Assembly: GCA_036377055.1 (NCBI GenBank)
Contig: DASUZD010000237.1
Span: forward strand, 1-19,922
Direction: 5' to 3'
Source of the DNA: DASUZD01 sp036377055
GTDB lineage: Bacteria > Actinomycetota > Thermoleophilia > Gaiellales > Gaiellaceae
Length of the DNA: 19,922 nucleotides
Of the stretch, positions 1 through 8,208 are shown piece after piece. Below the pieces are notes generated by a model. It was not told the origin of the DNA and did not search any database. It saw only the letters and a list, made by a program, of their open reading frames with translations. The position numbers were made by a program, and so were the translations under genes. The first letter of the stretch is position 1; every line of letters begins with the position of its first letter.

Positions 1-882
1 GTCCGCGGCCGCGAGCGGCTCTTCCGGCCGCTCCTCGTCGGCGCCGCGCTCTTCGTGCTCGCGTGGAACGTGACGGGCCAGATCGGCGCCTCCGGCGCGT
101 CGAAGACGATCTCCGACGACCTGCTCACGAACTACCCGCGCCCGCTCGACTGGCTCGACCGCGCCGACGGCGGCAAGCCCGCGATGTACCTCGGCCAGCA
201 GATCGCTGACGCGAACGGGATCTGGCTGCTCGAGTTCTGGAACAAGTCCATCCACTACGTCTGGAGCCTCGACGGCTCGGCAAAGGGGCCGGGACCGACG
301 CTCTCCCCCGACCTGCTCGCCACGGACGGCCGCATAACCCAGCCGGAAGGCGGCGTGCGGTACGTCGTCGTCGAGCCGAACATCGACCTAGTCGGGAAGG
401 TGATCGCGCGGGCGCAGCACTCCGTCGGCGGCGCGCCGGTTGACTGGCGGCTGTACGAGATCGACCCGCCCCTTCGCCTGCGGGACGCCGCGGAGGGCAT
501 CTACGCCGACGGCTGGTCGGGCAAGAACACCGCGTACTCGCGCTACCGCACTCCCGGGGATCGTCCGGGCTACGCCGTCGTCACGATCTCGCGCGCCGCC
601 TTCAACGGGAACGAGCCTACCGGGCACGTGACGATCCGCGGCGGCCCGCTCGCCGTGATCAACAAGCAGCCCGGGCTCGCGAAGGTGACGGAGCTCATGC
701 GCTGGACGATCCACGGCGGCGCGTCGCGGACGTTCTACGTTCCGGTGCCGAAGCCGCCCTGGCGGGTGCAGGTGCTCGTCGCGCCGACGTTCAAGCCGGC
801 GCTCGTCGACCCGCACTCCAGCGAGATGCGCGACTTCGGCGCCCAGGTCGGGTTCAGCTTCGTCGAGCACCTACCGAAGTAG
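1..882 (+). CDS. GT-C type membrane glycosyltransferase, C-terminal part (partial, 5' end outside window)
   Basis: The frame is open from the first base, so this is the 3' end of a longer gene; 293 residues are visible. One hydrophobic segment (about residues 10-28) is followed by some 265 residues that look soluble and probably lie outside the membrane. No catalytic part is visible. The call rests on clear similarity to the C-terminal part of the 698-residue membrane protein at 6112-8208. Both have DW(L/I)DRA after the last membrane span, an E-F-(W/F)-N-(K/R)-S block, a Y-x-D-x-W-S-G motif (about residue 168 here, 597 there) and a similar C-terminal strand pattern. In GT-C enzymes of the GT39/ArnT type the membrane part moves a sugar from a polyprenyl-phosphate donor on the outer face. 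The substrate cannot be told. The gene ends 5 bp before the start of the damaged gene at 888. Confidence 0.75.
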   Translation, partial: VRGRERLFRPLLVGAALFVLAWNVTGQIGASGASKTISDDLLTNYPRPLDWLDRADGGKPAMYLGQQIADANGIWLLEFWNKSIHYVWSLDGSAKGPGPTLSPDLLATDGRITQPEGGVRYVVVEPNIDLVGKVIARAQHSVGGAPVDWRLYEIDPPLRLRDAAEGIYADGWSGKNTAYSRYRTPGDRPGYAVVTISRAAFNGNEPTGHVTIRGGPLAVINKQPGLAKVTELMRWTIHGGASRTFYVPVPKPPWRVQVLVAPTFKPALVDPHSSEMRDFGAQVGFSFVEHLPK

Positions 883-887
883 GCGGC

Positions 888-1361
888 ATGCGCGTCGCGC
901 CCCACGGACATGGCGTCCGCGGGTTCGTGACGCTCGACATTGCGGCTACACCTTCCGCAGCGAGAGCCTGCGGACGGCGCGGCTCCAGGTCGACTACGTC
1001 GCGCCGGGCAAGCCGCGCGTCTCGAACGAGGTCGTTCGGTACCGCGTCGGTGTCACGACGGCCTTCCGCGAGATCATGGCCGCGTGGCGCAACTGCCCGC
1101 GCGGGCCGGTGCGGAGCCATGCTGGCCTACCGGATCGTCTCGTTCATCGATCGCCGCCTCCCGGCCGGCACGATCCCGCTGGTCGTCCACGTGACCGGCA
1201 GGGCCAACGGCCGAAGGGTCGCGCTCACCGCCGTGACGATCTACCACCGCGAGGGCGACCTGCTCGCGGGCGTCTACGTGCAAGGCGGACGGCTCGACGT
1301 CGCGAAGCAGATCGCCGTGCGCGCAGCAGTCGTGAGCGCCGAGAACCTCAGCCGCGGCTAG
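888..1361 (+). pseudogene. Frameshifted remnant of a small, probably secreted protein
   Basis: One frame is open from ATG 888 to the stop at 1361, but only its second half (from about 1119, 'MLAYRIVSFIDRRLP' onward) reads like protein. Its first half is arginine/serine-rich nonsense. Between about 941 and 1117 a different frame gives sensible protein (CGYTFRSESL, then ARLQVDYVAP, VVRYRVGVTT, REIMAAWRNCP, ending GPVRS). The two good halves join if the frame shifts near 1110-1119. The sensible upstream stretch has no start codon of its own after the previous stop, so the N-terminus, where a signal peptide or lipobox would lie, is lost or also shifted. I do not recognise the family with confidence. 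Either this is a decayed gene or the sequence carries indel errors. Its last 14 bp overlap the end of the convergent methyltransferase gene. Confidence 0.6.
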
Positions 1362-1959
1362 CGGCGCACAGGTACGTGAAGCGGAACCGCAGCGCGAGGC
1401 GCGCCAGCGGGCCACTCGTCTCCGCGGCGCGGAGTAACGCCGCAAAGGGGGGCGGCAGGGCACGCGTCTGCGGGACGAAGAACGGGCGGAGCGCGAGACG
1501 ATCAAAACCCACTGCGCGCAGGTCGTCGCGGACCTCGTCGAGCGCGTACTGGCGCGGGTTCAGGTCGAAGACGAGCTTCTTCTCCGTGTAGCCGGCGATC
1601 CTCCGGAAGAGCTCGCGCCGGTCGCGGCCGTAGTAGATCGCGCGGAAGCATGTGGTCGCGGCGACCGGCGCGACCGGCTCGAAGTCGTTCAGGTCCGCGT
1701 GCTCGACCTGCACCCCGCGGGCGCGCGCCGCGCGCACCATCGGCTCGCTCGCGTCCACGCCGAGGTACTCGAACGGGCGGAGGAAGTCGGCAAGGCCTCC
1801 GTCGCCACAGGCGAGGTCGAGGATGCGGTCGCCCGGCTCGAGGCGTGGCCCGAGCGAGACGATCAGCTCGGCGCGGTGGCGGAGGTACGCCGCCGAGTCC
1901 GCGTACTGCTCCTCGCTCCAGCGCTCGGCTGCGCCCGCGTATTTGTCGGCCGTGCTCAC
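1348..1959 (-). CDS. Class I SAM-dependent methyltransferase
   Basis: This 203-residue protein has the class I methyltransferase signature: motif I 'ILDLACGDGG' near residues 46-55, an acidic residue after strand 2 ('YLGVDASEP'), and 'VEHADLNDF' for adenine contact. It probably methylates a small molecule or sugar; the substrate cannot be read from sequence. It is the last gene of the ten-gene minus-strand run. Its GTG start at 1959 overlaps the TGA of the VOC gene as GTGA, the usual sign of coupled translation, and that fixes the start. Its 3' end overlaps the broken gene on the other strand by 14 bp. Its position after glycosyltransferases suggests modification of the polysaccharide or a precursor, but it could be a passenger. 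Confidence 0.85.
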   Translation of the reverse strand: MSTADKYAGAAERWSEEQYADSAAYLRHRAELIVSLGPRLEPGDRILDLACGDGGLADFLRPFEYLGVDASEPMVRAARARGVQVEHADLNDFEPVAPVAATTCFRAIYYGRDRRELFRRIAGYTEKKLVFDLNPRQYALDEVRDDLRAVGFDRLALRPFFVPQTRALPPPFAALLRAAETSGPLARLALRFRFTYLCAASRG

Positions 1960-2324
1960 GCCGCCTCGATCAGCACGACGACGTGGCCATCCGGGTCGTG
2001 GTACATCGCGCGCCTCCCCCAGCGGGTGTCGCGCAGCGAATCGAAGACGGACACATTCGCGGCTAGCGCACGCTCGTGGACGTCGTCCAGATCGGGCACC
2101 GCAAATCCGAGCGTCGCGCGGCGCGTCGTCTCGGCCTCGATAGTCGGGAAGACGGCGACGGTGATCTTGCCGCCGACGATGACGCCATACCGGCCGCCGA
2201 GCCAGCCGAACGGCTGCTCTCCGGCACCGTCCCGGACGGCCAGCCCGAGGACCTCGCCGTAGAACCGCATCGAGGCGTCGAGATCGCGAACGTCGAGCCC
2301 GACGAACGAGAGCCTGCCGGTCAC
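1956..2324 (-). CDS. VOC-fold (glyoxalase/bleomycin-resistance-like) protein
   Basis: A single 122-residue VOC module of the normal length for one beta-alpha-beta-beta-beta pair. The start 'FVGLDVRDLDASMRFY' and the end 'YHDPDGHVVVLIE' are the classic first and last strands. The frame stays open upstream to 2741, but that part is the shadow of the GT2 gene. The start chosen is GTG 2324, which overlaps the GT2 stop as GTGA. VOC enzymes usually bind a metal through His/Glu ligands. Here the usual first-strand His is a Phe (residue 7), no His is seen in the third-quarter strand (TLGFAV, residues 71-76), and only the C-terminal Glu (about 120) is kept. It may therefore bind a ligand without metal chemistry. 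Its role in a glycan operon is unknown. Confidence 0.85.
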   Translation of the reverse strand: MTGRLSFVGLDVRDLDASMRFYGEVLGLAVRDGAGEQPFGWLGGRYGVIVGGKITVAVFPTIEAETTRRATLGFAVPDLDDVHERALAANVSVFDSLRDTRWGRRAMYHDPDGHVVVLIEAA

Positions 2325-3082
2325 CGCAGGGCCAGCAGCCGCTCGGGGTGCTTGCGGAGGAAGCGCAGCATCGCGCGCGCGTGCCAGATCGTGTGGCGCG
2401 TGAGGAAACGCCGGTCGATGACGGCCGCGTACTCGTGCCGGACGACTGCCGCCGGCACGTACCAGCGCTCCCAGCCGGCCTTCGCGGCCCGGTAGTTCAG
2501 GTCGATGTCCTCGCAGTACATGCGGTAGCCGGGATCGAAGCCCCCGATGTCGTCCAGCATCGCGCGCCGCAGGAGCAGGAAGGCCGCGAGCATCGTGTCC
2601 GTTTGCGCGGGCTCTTCGGGCCGCTCGTCGAGGAGGTAGTGCTTGCGCTGCCAGCGCCCCGGCGGAAAGAGAAATCGGAGCGGGGTTCGGCGCACGATCG
2701 TGGCGCCGATCGTCGGGAAGCTCCGGCGCGAGGCCTGCCACGAGCCGTCGGGGTAGAGCATCCGCGGGCCCGCTACGCCGCAGCGCGGATGCGCCTCCAT
2801 GAACTCTCGTAGCGTCGCGACCGCGCCCGGCTCGGGCACGGCGTCCGGGTTCGCGATCACGACGTACTCGCCGGTCGTCGCCCGAAAGCCCTGGTTCGCG
2901 TTCGCGGCGAAGGAGAGCGGCCGCTCGTTCTCGATCACGCGCGCGCCCTCCGGAAGGTCGCCGACGCTGCCGGGGACGTTGGCGACGACCACGAGCTCGT
3001 CGACCAGGGGAGCGAGCGCCGGGAGGGAGTGCTCGAGCTCGCTCGCGTGACCGTGCGAGACGACGACGGCGGAGACGCTCAT
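2321..3082 (-). CDS. Family 2 glycosyltransferase (rhamnosyltransferase/WbbL-like)
   Basis: This 253-residue protein has the GT-A fold signature of the WbbL/rhamnosyltransferase branch of GT2. It shows a short beta-strand start 'VVVSHG' (6-11), the N-x-G-x pattern 'NANQGF' (61-66), 'ANPDA' (77-81) in place of a DxD metal site, 'MLYPDGS', and 'GGFDPGYRMYCEDIDL' with the ED-x-D acceptor/base motif (191-194). No membrane anchor is seen, so it should be cytoplasmic. It would add a sugar from a nucleotide donor (dTDP-rhamnose is common in this branch, but unproven here) to a lipid-linked chain. Start ATG 3082 overlaps the previous stop as ATGA; the open frame upstream to 3358 is a shadow. Confidence 0.9.
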   Translation of the reverse strand: MSVSAVVVSHGHASELEHSLPALAPLVDELVVVANVPGSVGDLPEGARVIENERPLSFAANANQGFRATTGEYVVIANPDAVPEPGAVATLREFMEAHPRCGVAGPRMLYPDGSWQASRRSFPTIGATIVRRTPLRFLFPPGRWQRKHYLLDERPEEPAQTDTMLAAFLLLRRAMLDDIGGFDPGYRMYCEDIDLNYRAAKAGWERWYVPAAVVRHEYAAVIDRRFLTRHTIWHARAMLRFLRKHPERLLALR

Positions 3083-4089
3083 CCGAGCAGCTCGTGGTAG
3101 ACGGCGAGCGTCCGGCGCGCAGTCTCGTCCCACGTGAAGGCGCGTGCGCGCTCGAAGCCGGCGGCGACGAGTCGCTCCCGCTCGGCCAGCGCCGTTCGGA
3201 TCCCGGCCGCTAGCTCGTCGGGCGCGGCGAAGACGGCCGCGTCGCCCGCCACTTCCCGGAGCGCGGCATCCGGCGCCGCGACGACCGGCGTTCCCGACGC
3301 CATCGCCTCGACGACCGGCAGGCCGAACCCCTCGTAGCGCGACGGGAAGACGAGGCACGCGGCGCCCTGGTAGAGCCGCGCGAGTTCGTCCTTCTCGACG
3401 TAGCCGCGCAGCTCCGCGCCCGCCTCCTCGAGCTCGCGCGCGAGAGCCCTGTCGCGAACGGGGCCGACCGCGACGAGCGGCCTCCCCACCTCGCGTGCGG
3501 CGGCCGCTGCGGCAAGTGGGTTCTTCCGCCGCTCGATCGCGCCCACGAGCAGGACGTACGCGTCAGGCGCGTCGCCCGGCCGGAACGCGGCGTCGACCCC
3601 GAGCGGGGTGACGACGACGCGCTCGGACGGCACACCGTAGAGCTCGACGACGTCGCGCTTCGTCCGCTCGGAAATCGCGAGCACGCGCGCCGCCCGTCGC
3701 GCCGCGCGCGGGACGACAGTTCGGAAGACCAACCGCTCCCACGGCCGGAGCACCGACGGGTCGCGCTCGAACGAGAGGTCCTGGACGGTCACGACGGTGG
3801 GACACGGACAGGCGAGCGGGAGCGCGTGGAGGAAGTGCGCGAGCGCCGGGCGGACGCGACGAAGCAAGCGTGGCAGCGAGAGCGCCATCCGCAGCTCCTG
3901 GCTGCGCGCGTCGAGCCGGAGCGACTCGATCCCGTCCGGGACGAGCTCGGGTCGCCGCGTCACGGCCGCGATCCGCAGCCCCGCGGCCTGCCTCGAGAGC
4001 GCGCCGAGCAGCCCCTCGACGTAGGTCTCGTCGCCGGTGCGCCGCCGGCCGAGCGCGTCCGCGTCGACGACGACGAGCGGATCGCTCAC
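3079..4089 (-). CDS. Family 4 glycosyltransferase
   Basis: This 336-residue protein is a GT-B fold retaining glycosyltransferase of family GT4. The N-terminal domain has an arginine/glycine-rich donor or acceptor loop 'GRRRTGDETY' (14-23) and 'VTVQDLSF' (100-107). The linker 'VTPLGVDAAF' (160-169) leads to the C-terminal domain with 'RRKN' (187-190) and the E-x7-E nucleotide-sugar site 'EGFGLPVVE' (E253, E261). It is close in style to the next two upstream genes, so the three probably arose by duplication. Start GTG 4089 overlaps the TGA of the upstream gene (GTGA). The frame is open to 5391, but the extra N-terminal part is the low-complexity shadow of the neighbouring GT4 genes. Donor and acceptor are unknown. 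Confidence 0.92.
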   Translation of the reverse strand: MSDPLVVVDADALGRRRTGDETYVEGLLGALSRQAAGLRIAAVTRRPELVPDGIESLRLDARSQELRMALSLPRLLRRVRPALAHFLHALPLACPCPTVVTVQDLSFERDPSVLRPWERLVFRTVVPRAARRAARVLAISERTKRDVVELYGVPSERVVVTPLGVDAAFRPGDAPDAYVLLVGAIERRKNPLAAAAAAREVGRPLVAVGPVRDRALARELEEAGAELRGYVEKDELARLYQGAACLVFPSRYEGFGLPVVEAMASGTPVVAAPDAALREVAGDAAVFAAPDELAAGIRTALAERERLVAAGFERARAFTWDETARRTLAVYHELLG

Positions 4090-5048
4090 GACGCAGCCTC
4101 GCGGTAAACGTCGGCCGTCGCGCGAGCCGCGTCCGGCCACGAGAACCGCCGCGCCCGCTCCAGGCCGTCGCGCCGAAGCTCGTCCCGCCGACCCGCCGCC
4201 TGCTCGATCCCGGCCGCGATCGACGCGGGATCGAGGGGATCGACGAGGACGGCCGCTCCCGCCGCTACCTCTTCGGTGGCGCCGCCCGCGCTCGTCACGA
4301 CCGGCGTCCCGCAGGCCATCGCCTCGAGCACCGGGATCCCGAAGCCCTCGTACAGCGACGGGTACGCGAGACACAGCGCGCCGCGGTAGAGCCGCGCGAG
4401 CTCCTCGTCCGAGACCTCGCCGAGCCAGCGGACGCCATTGCCCTCGACACGCACGTCGCCCCAGCCTCGGGCGCCGACGACGCGAAGCTCGACGTCGCTC
4501 CGCTGCGCCGCCTCGACCAACCGTGCGAGGTTCTTCCGCGGCTCCAGCGTCCCCACGGCGAGGACGTAGTCGCCCTCCGCCGCAGGGCCGTCCGGCTCGA
4601 ACGTCTCCTCGACGCCGTTCGGGACTACGCGGATCTTCTCGTCGGGCATGCCGAGGAGCTCGACGAGCTCGCGCTTCGTGAAGTCGGAGACGGCGATGAT
4701 CCGCCTGGCCGCGCGCAGGACACGCGGGACGACGACGGGGCTGTACGTCCGCGTCCAGCGGTTGAACGTCTCCGGGTGCCGGAGGACCGCGAGGTCGTGG
4801 ACGGTGACGACGACGGGGGCACGCGGGCGAACCGGGCCCCGATAGGTCGGGCAGTGGAGCACGTCGACCTCGACCCGCGAGAGGGCAAACGGGTACCAGC
4901 CGACGTCGCGGGCCAGGGTCGACAGCCGGCCGGCGCCGCCGAACGACAGCCGCCGCACGTCCGGCAGCTCGCGGAGCAGCGCCTTCACGTAGCGAGCCGT
5001 TCCCGCCCTCGTCTGGACGAGCGGCGAGACGTCCATCCCGACCCTCAT
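4086..5048 (-). CDS. Family 4 glycosyltransferase
   Basis: This 320-residue GT4 enzyme has an N-terminal 'MDVSPLVQTRAGTARY' loop (5-20), the conserved 'VTVHDLAVLRHPE' (81-93), 'VSDFTKRELVE', 'VVPNGVEETF' (141-150), the phosphate-binding 'LEPRKNL' (168-174) and the E-x7-E pair in 'EGFGIPVLE' (E234, E242). It resembles the mannosyl/rhamnosyltransferase group commonly found in O-antigen-like clusters, but the exact sugar is not readable. The start ATG 5048 overlaps the upstream stop as ATGA, which excludes the longer open frame reaching 5222. It is the middle one of three consecutive GT4 genes (3079-6115) of very similar design. Confidence 0.92.
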   Translation of the reverse strand: MRVGMDVSPLVQTRAGTARYVKALLRELPDVRRLSFGGAGRLSTLARDVGWYPFALSRVEVDVLHCPTYRGPVRPRAPVVVTVHDLAVLRHPETFNRWTRTYSPVVVPRVLRAARRIIAVSDFTKRELVELLGMPDEKIRVVPNGVEETFEPDGPAAEGDYVLAVGTLEPRKNLARLVEAAQRSDVELRVVGARGWGDVRVEGNGVRWLGEVSDEELARLYRGALCLAYPSLYEGFGIPVLEAMACGTPVVTSAGGATEEVAAGAAVLVDPLDPASIAAGIEQAAGRRDELRRDGLERARRFSWPDAARATADVYREAAS

Positions 5049-6115
5049 GCGGCCTCCTCGAACGCGCGCAGCATGATCTCGCCCGCGCGGCGCCACGTGA
5101 ACGCGCGCGCGTGCTCGAGCCCTCGCCGCACGAGCTCGTCCCGCTCCGCGATCGCCCGTTCGATCCCGGCGGCGATCTCCTCGGGGCTCTCCGGGTCGAC
5201 TCGAATCGCCGCATCCCCGCACGCCTCGTCGAGCGACGGGTGCGACGAGACGACGCAGGGCGTGCCGCAGGCCATCGCCTCGACGACGCCCATGCCGAAG
5301 CCCTCGAAGCGCGACGGGAAGACGAACACGTCAGCGCCGCGGTACCAGCGCGGGAGATCCTCGTGCCGGACGAAGCCGAGCGGGACGACACCGTCCCCGT
5401 CGAGCTCGGGGCGAGCGCCCCACCCGGGAGCGCCGGCGACCGCGAGCGCGCGCTCCCCGCCGAGCAGCGCGTGCGCCTCGACGAGCGTCCCGAGGTTCTT
5501 GCGCGGCTCGAGCGTCGCCGCGGTGAACACGTACGGTCGCCCGAGGTCGGCGCGCTCGCCCTCCGCGGTGAAGCGCGCCTCGAGCCCCGGGTGCGCGACG
5601 CGAACGCGCTCCGGCGGCACCCCGAGCAGCTCGATCGTGTCGCGCGCTGTGAACTCCGAGTTTGTGAAGAGAAGGTGGCACGTGCGCGCAGCGTTCCTGT
5701 ACTTCGCGCCGTGCATCCGCACCGTCCTCGGGTGCGCCCAGTCCGGGAACCGGAGCGGGACGAGGTCGTGGATCATCGTCGCCCGGACGCCGCCGGCCTG
5801 GGGCGGGTACATCCAGTCGGAGAAGTGGAGAACGTCGAAGCGGCCGACGAACCGCTCGGCCGGCGGCGCGCCCGCGCGGCTCCAGGCGGTGCGCCACGCG
5901 TGCGCGAAAGGCAGGGTCGGCAGGCGCCGCTCGACCTCGAGCCCGTCGAGAGCCTCCTCGATCGCGGCGCGGCCGTCGCGACTTGCAGGTGCCCACGCGA
6001 CGATCTCGTGCACGCCGTCCGCAGCCTCGATGAGCCCGCTGAGCGACCCGAGCACGTAGTTCCCGACTCCGGTGCGCTGGTGCGACAGCGGCGAGACGTC
6101 GAAGACGATCCTCAC
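5045..6115 (-). CDS. Family 4 glycosyltransferase
   Basis: This 356-residue GT4 enzyme begins 'MRIVFDVSPL' followed by 'TGVGNYVLGSL', the glycine-rich acceptor loop of this subgroup. Further on come 'MIHDLVPLRFPDW' (114-126), 'NSEFTARDTIELLG', 'VAHPGLEARF', 'LEPRKNL' (202-208) and 'EGFGMGVVE' with E271 and E279. This is a full-length GT-B protein with no membrane segment, expected to be cytoplasmic or loosely membrane-bound. Start GTG 6115 overlaps the TGA of the GT-C gene (GTGA). It probably extends a lipid-linked oligosaccharide; donor and linkage are not predictable. Confidence 0.92.
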   Translation of the reverse strand: MRIVFDVSPLSHQRTGVGNYVLGSLSGLIEAADGVHEIVAWAPASRDGRAAIEEALDGLEVERRLPTLPFAHAWRTAWSRAGAPPAERFVGRFDVLHFSDWMYPPQAGGVRATMIHDLVPLRFPDWAHPRTVRMHGAKYRNAARTCHLLFTNSEFTARDTIELLGVPPERVRVAHPGLEARFTAEGERADLGRPYVFTAATLEPRKNLGTLVEAHALLGGERALAVAGAPGWGARPELDGDGVVPLGFVRHEDLPRWYRGADVFVFPSRFEGFGMGVVEAMACGTPCVVSSHPSLDEACGDAAIRVDPESPEEIAAGIERAIAERDELVRRGLEHARAFTWRRAGEIMLRAFEEAA

Positions 6116-8208
6116 GGCGCGTAGGTGAAGCCGGTGAAGTGCAGCCCGAGCTCACGCGGGTCGCCGTTGCCCGGAACCGCCGTCGGGAAGACCGAGAACC
6201 GCGCGGTGCAGCGGTCGTCGGCGGCGGGCAAGAGCGGAACCCTGACCGTGCGTGCCTCGGTCGGCGTGAGCGTCAGGCGCTGAAAGGTCCGCCCGAAGGC
6301 ACGCAGCGTCTGCGGGCTGCGGAAGAGGTGCGGGTCGCTCGTGACAAGGACGGAGACGCTGCCGCCGCGGCAGTCGAGCCGCGTGTACTCGACCTCGTGC
6401 CCCGACCACGTGTCCGGGTAGACGCCCTTGACGAGCTGTGTCTCGCGAAGGATGCCGTTCACTCGGATCAGGACCATCTTCTTCGGCGGATCGCTCGCGA
6501 CGACGGTCCCCGCGAGCGGCACCGAATCGTCCGTCAGCGCGTACTCGGCCGTCGCCTTCGGCACGAGCGCCCCCGTCTGCTCGTCGACCCGAACCTCCGT
6601 CGCCGGCAGGCCGCCGCCGAGCGGGCTCGCGAGCTCGTAGACGCGGCCGACGCTCCGGTTGAAGAACTCGTTCTCCCAGAGCGTGAAGGCGTCGGTCCGG
6701 CCCGACCAGACGAAGGCGACGTTCGCGCTTCGGCCGACGGCGCGGTCGATCCAGTCGCGCCGCCCGGTCGTGTTCCCCTGGAAGAGCGCGCCGAGGGACG
6801 CCCTCCGCACGCCGTGCAGGCCGTTCTCGATCGGCGCCAGCGTGACCGCGTAGTAGACGAGCACGAACGCAGGCAGCGCGAGCGCGTACCGGCGCGGCAG
6901 GCGGAGGAACGCCGCGCCGACCGCGACCGCGCACCAGAGCACCGCCCAGCGCACCTGCCCGAGCGTGATCCAGTGGTCCTGCACCCACCACCACGGCAGC
7001 AGCTCGAGCGTGTCCGACTGCACCTGGACGCCGATCAGCTTCGGGTACGGGAGGAGCGCGGGGAGCACGACGGCGACCACGGTGACCGGGATCGCGAGCC
7101 GCGGCGCCCGCGGAAGGCCGAGCTCGAGCCAGAGGAGGAGCGCGACGAAGAAGAGCGGCGCGACGTAGAACATGTTCCGCTCCTCGACGCGGTGGACGGT
7201 CGGGAGCGACGCGAACGCCGCCACCTCGAGCACGAGCCACGCGGTCAGCGCCAGGCTCGCCGCGAGGAACGCCTGCACCTTGTGCGGCAGGCGACGGCCG
7301 AGGAGCGCGAGCAGGAGCAGCGCTGCGAACGGGAGCAGCCCCAGGTACAGGTCGAGCTCGGCGACGTGGTACAGGAGCCACTTCAGGACAGGCCCGACGG
7401 AGTAGTGCTGCCGGCCCGCGGCCTCGTAGGAACCGAGCGCGGCTGCGGGCGAGTGGCCGCGCGCGAGCTGGGTCACGAGCAAAGCGAGGCCGCCCACGAC
7501 GACGATTCCCCAGAGGACGGAGTACGCGCGGACGGTCTGCCGTAGCGGCCGGCGCGCGTACCAGCCGCTCAGGACCGGCGCAGTCAGGATCGCCGGGACG
7601 AAGGCGAGCGCCTGTGTCCGCGTCTCGTACGCGAGCAGGCAGAGCGCGAGCAGGACGAGCTGACGGGTGGCGGTCGGCCGTTCGAGGCAGAGCACGAGCG
7701 CGAGGGCGACGCAGAGGAAGATCGGGTAGAACGCGTTCTCCGTCATCAGCGTCCCCGTGTAGAGCATCGACGGCACCGCCACCGTCAGCAGCGCCGCGAG
7801 GAGCGCGAGCGGAGGCCGCACGACCCGCCGCGCGAGGAAGTACGCAGGCACGGCCGCGAGGGACATGACGACGGCGTTGATCGCCTTCGCGGCTGCGTAG
7901 GCGTCCGGCACCGACGCGAACGCTCGGTAGGCCGGGCTGACGAGCGCGGGGTAGACGATCCCGTACGAGCCGAGGTGCTCGCCGCGGATCAGGAAATGCC
8001 CGGACGCCGCGAAGCTCTTCGCGAGCTCCGAGTAGATGATCTCGTCGACCATGATCCACGGCGCGACCATCCGCCGTCCGAAGCCGTAGCGGACGCCGAT
8101 CGAGGCGAAGACGAGCCCGACGAGCCATGCCCAGATCGGGATCGCGAGCGCGAGGGAGGTCGGCCGTGCGCGCGGGGTGGCCGTCGTCGTCGCGGAGCTA
8201 TCCGCCAA
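6112..8208 (-). CDS. GT-C membrane glycosyltransferase (GT39/ArnT-like) with extracytoplasmic C-terminal domain
   Basis: This 698-residue protein has about 11-12 predicted membrane spans in residues 20-475, then about 215 soluble residues. The first outer loop carries 'MVDEIIYSE' with the Asp-Glu pair (D55-E56) typical of GT-C enzymes that use polyprenyl-phosphate sugars. The C-terminal part (from DWIDRA near 485) is beta-rich, with a Y-x-D-x-W-S-G motif near 597, and matches the end of the protein at 1-882. The start is TTG 8208: a GAGG ribosome site lies 6 bases upstream, and no ATG or GTG in frame fits better. It overlaps the upstream GT4 gene by 11 bp. It probably adds a sugar to the glycan on the outer face of the membrane. 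Donor identity is unknown. Confidence 0.88.
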   Translation of the reverse strand: MADSSATTTATPRARPTSLALAIPIWAWLVGLVFASIGVRYGFGRRMVAPWIMVDEIIYSELAKSFAASGHFLIRGEHLGSYGIVYPALVSPAYRAFASVPDAYAAAKAINAVVMSLAAVPAYFLARRVVRPPLALLAALLTVAVPSMLYTGTLMTENAFYPIFLCVALALVLCLERPTATRQLVLLALCLLAYETRTQALAFVPAILTAPVLSGWYARRPLRQTVRAYSVLWGIVVVGGLALLVTQLARGHSPAAALGSYEAAGRQHYSVGPVLKWLLYHVAELDLYLGLLPFAALLLLALLGRRLPHKVQAFLAASLALTAWLVLEVAAFASLPTVHRVEERNMFYVAPLFFVALLLWLELGLPRAPRLAIPVTVVAVVLPALLPYPKLIGVQVQSDTLELLPWWWVQDHWITLGQVRWAVLWCAVAVGAAFLRLPRRYALALPAFVLVYYAVTLAPIENGLHGVRRASLGALFQGNTTGRRDWIDRAVGRSANVAFVWSGRTDAFTLWENEFFNRSVGRVYELASPLGGGLPATEVRVDEQTGALVPKATAEYALTDDSVPLAGTVVASDPPKKMVLIRVNGILRETQLVKGVYPDTWSGHEVEYTRLDCRGGSVSVLVTSDPHLFRSPQTLRAFGRTFQRLTLTPTEARTVRVPLLPAADDRCTARFSVFPTAVPGNGDPRELGLHFTGFTYAP

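Noticed and set aside
4090..5391. Long N-terminal extension of the GT4 gene at 3079 (apparent 770-residue fusion)
   Set aside because: The extension is an out-of-frame shadow of the two neighbouring GT4 genes; the GTGA overlap at 4086-4089 fixes a normal 336-residue enzyme.
3870..6059. Plus-strand open frame of about 730 codons opposite the GT4 genes
   Set aside because: Arginine/proline/alanine-rich low-complexity translation with no domain; it is the antisense shadow of three clear GT4 genes.
6139..7545. Plus-strand open frame of about 470 codons, very rich in Arg and Glu
   Set aside because: Lies antisense to the GT-C gene; composition reflects GC-rich codons read backward.
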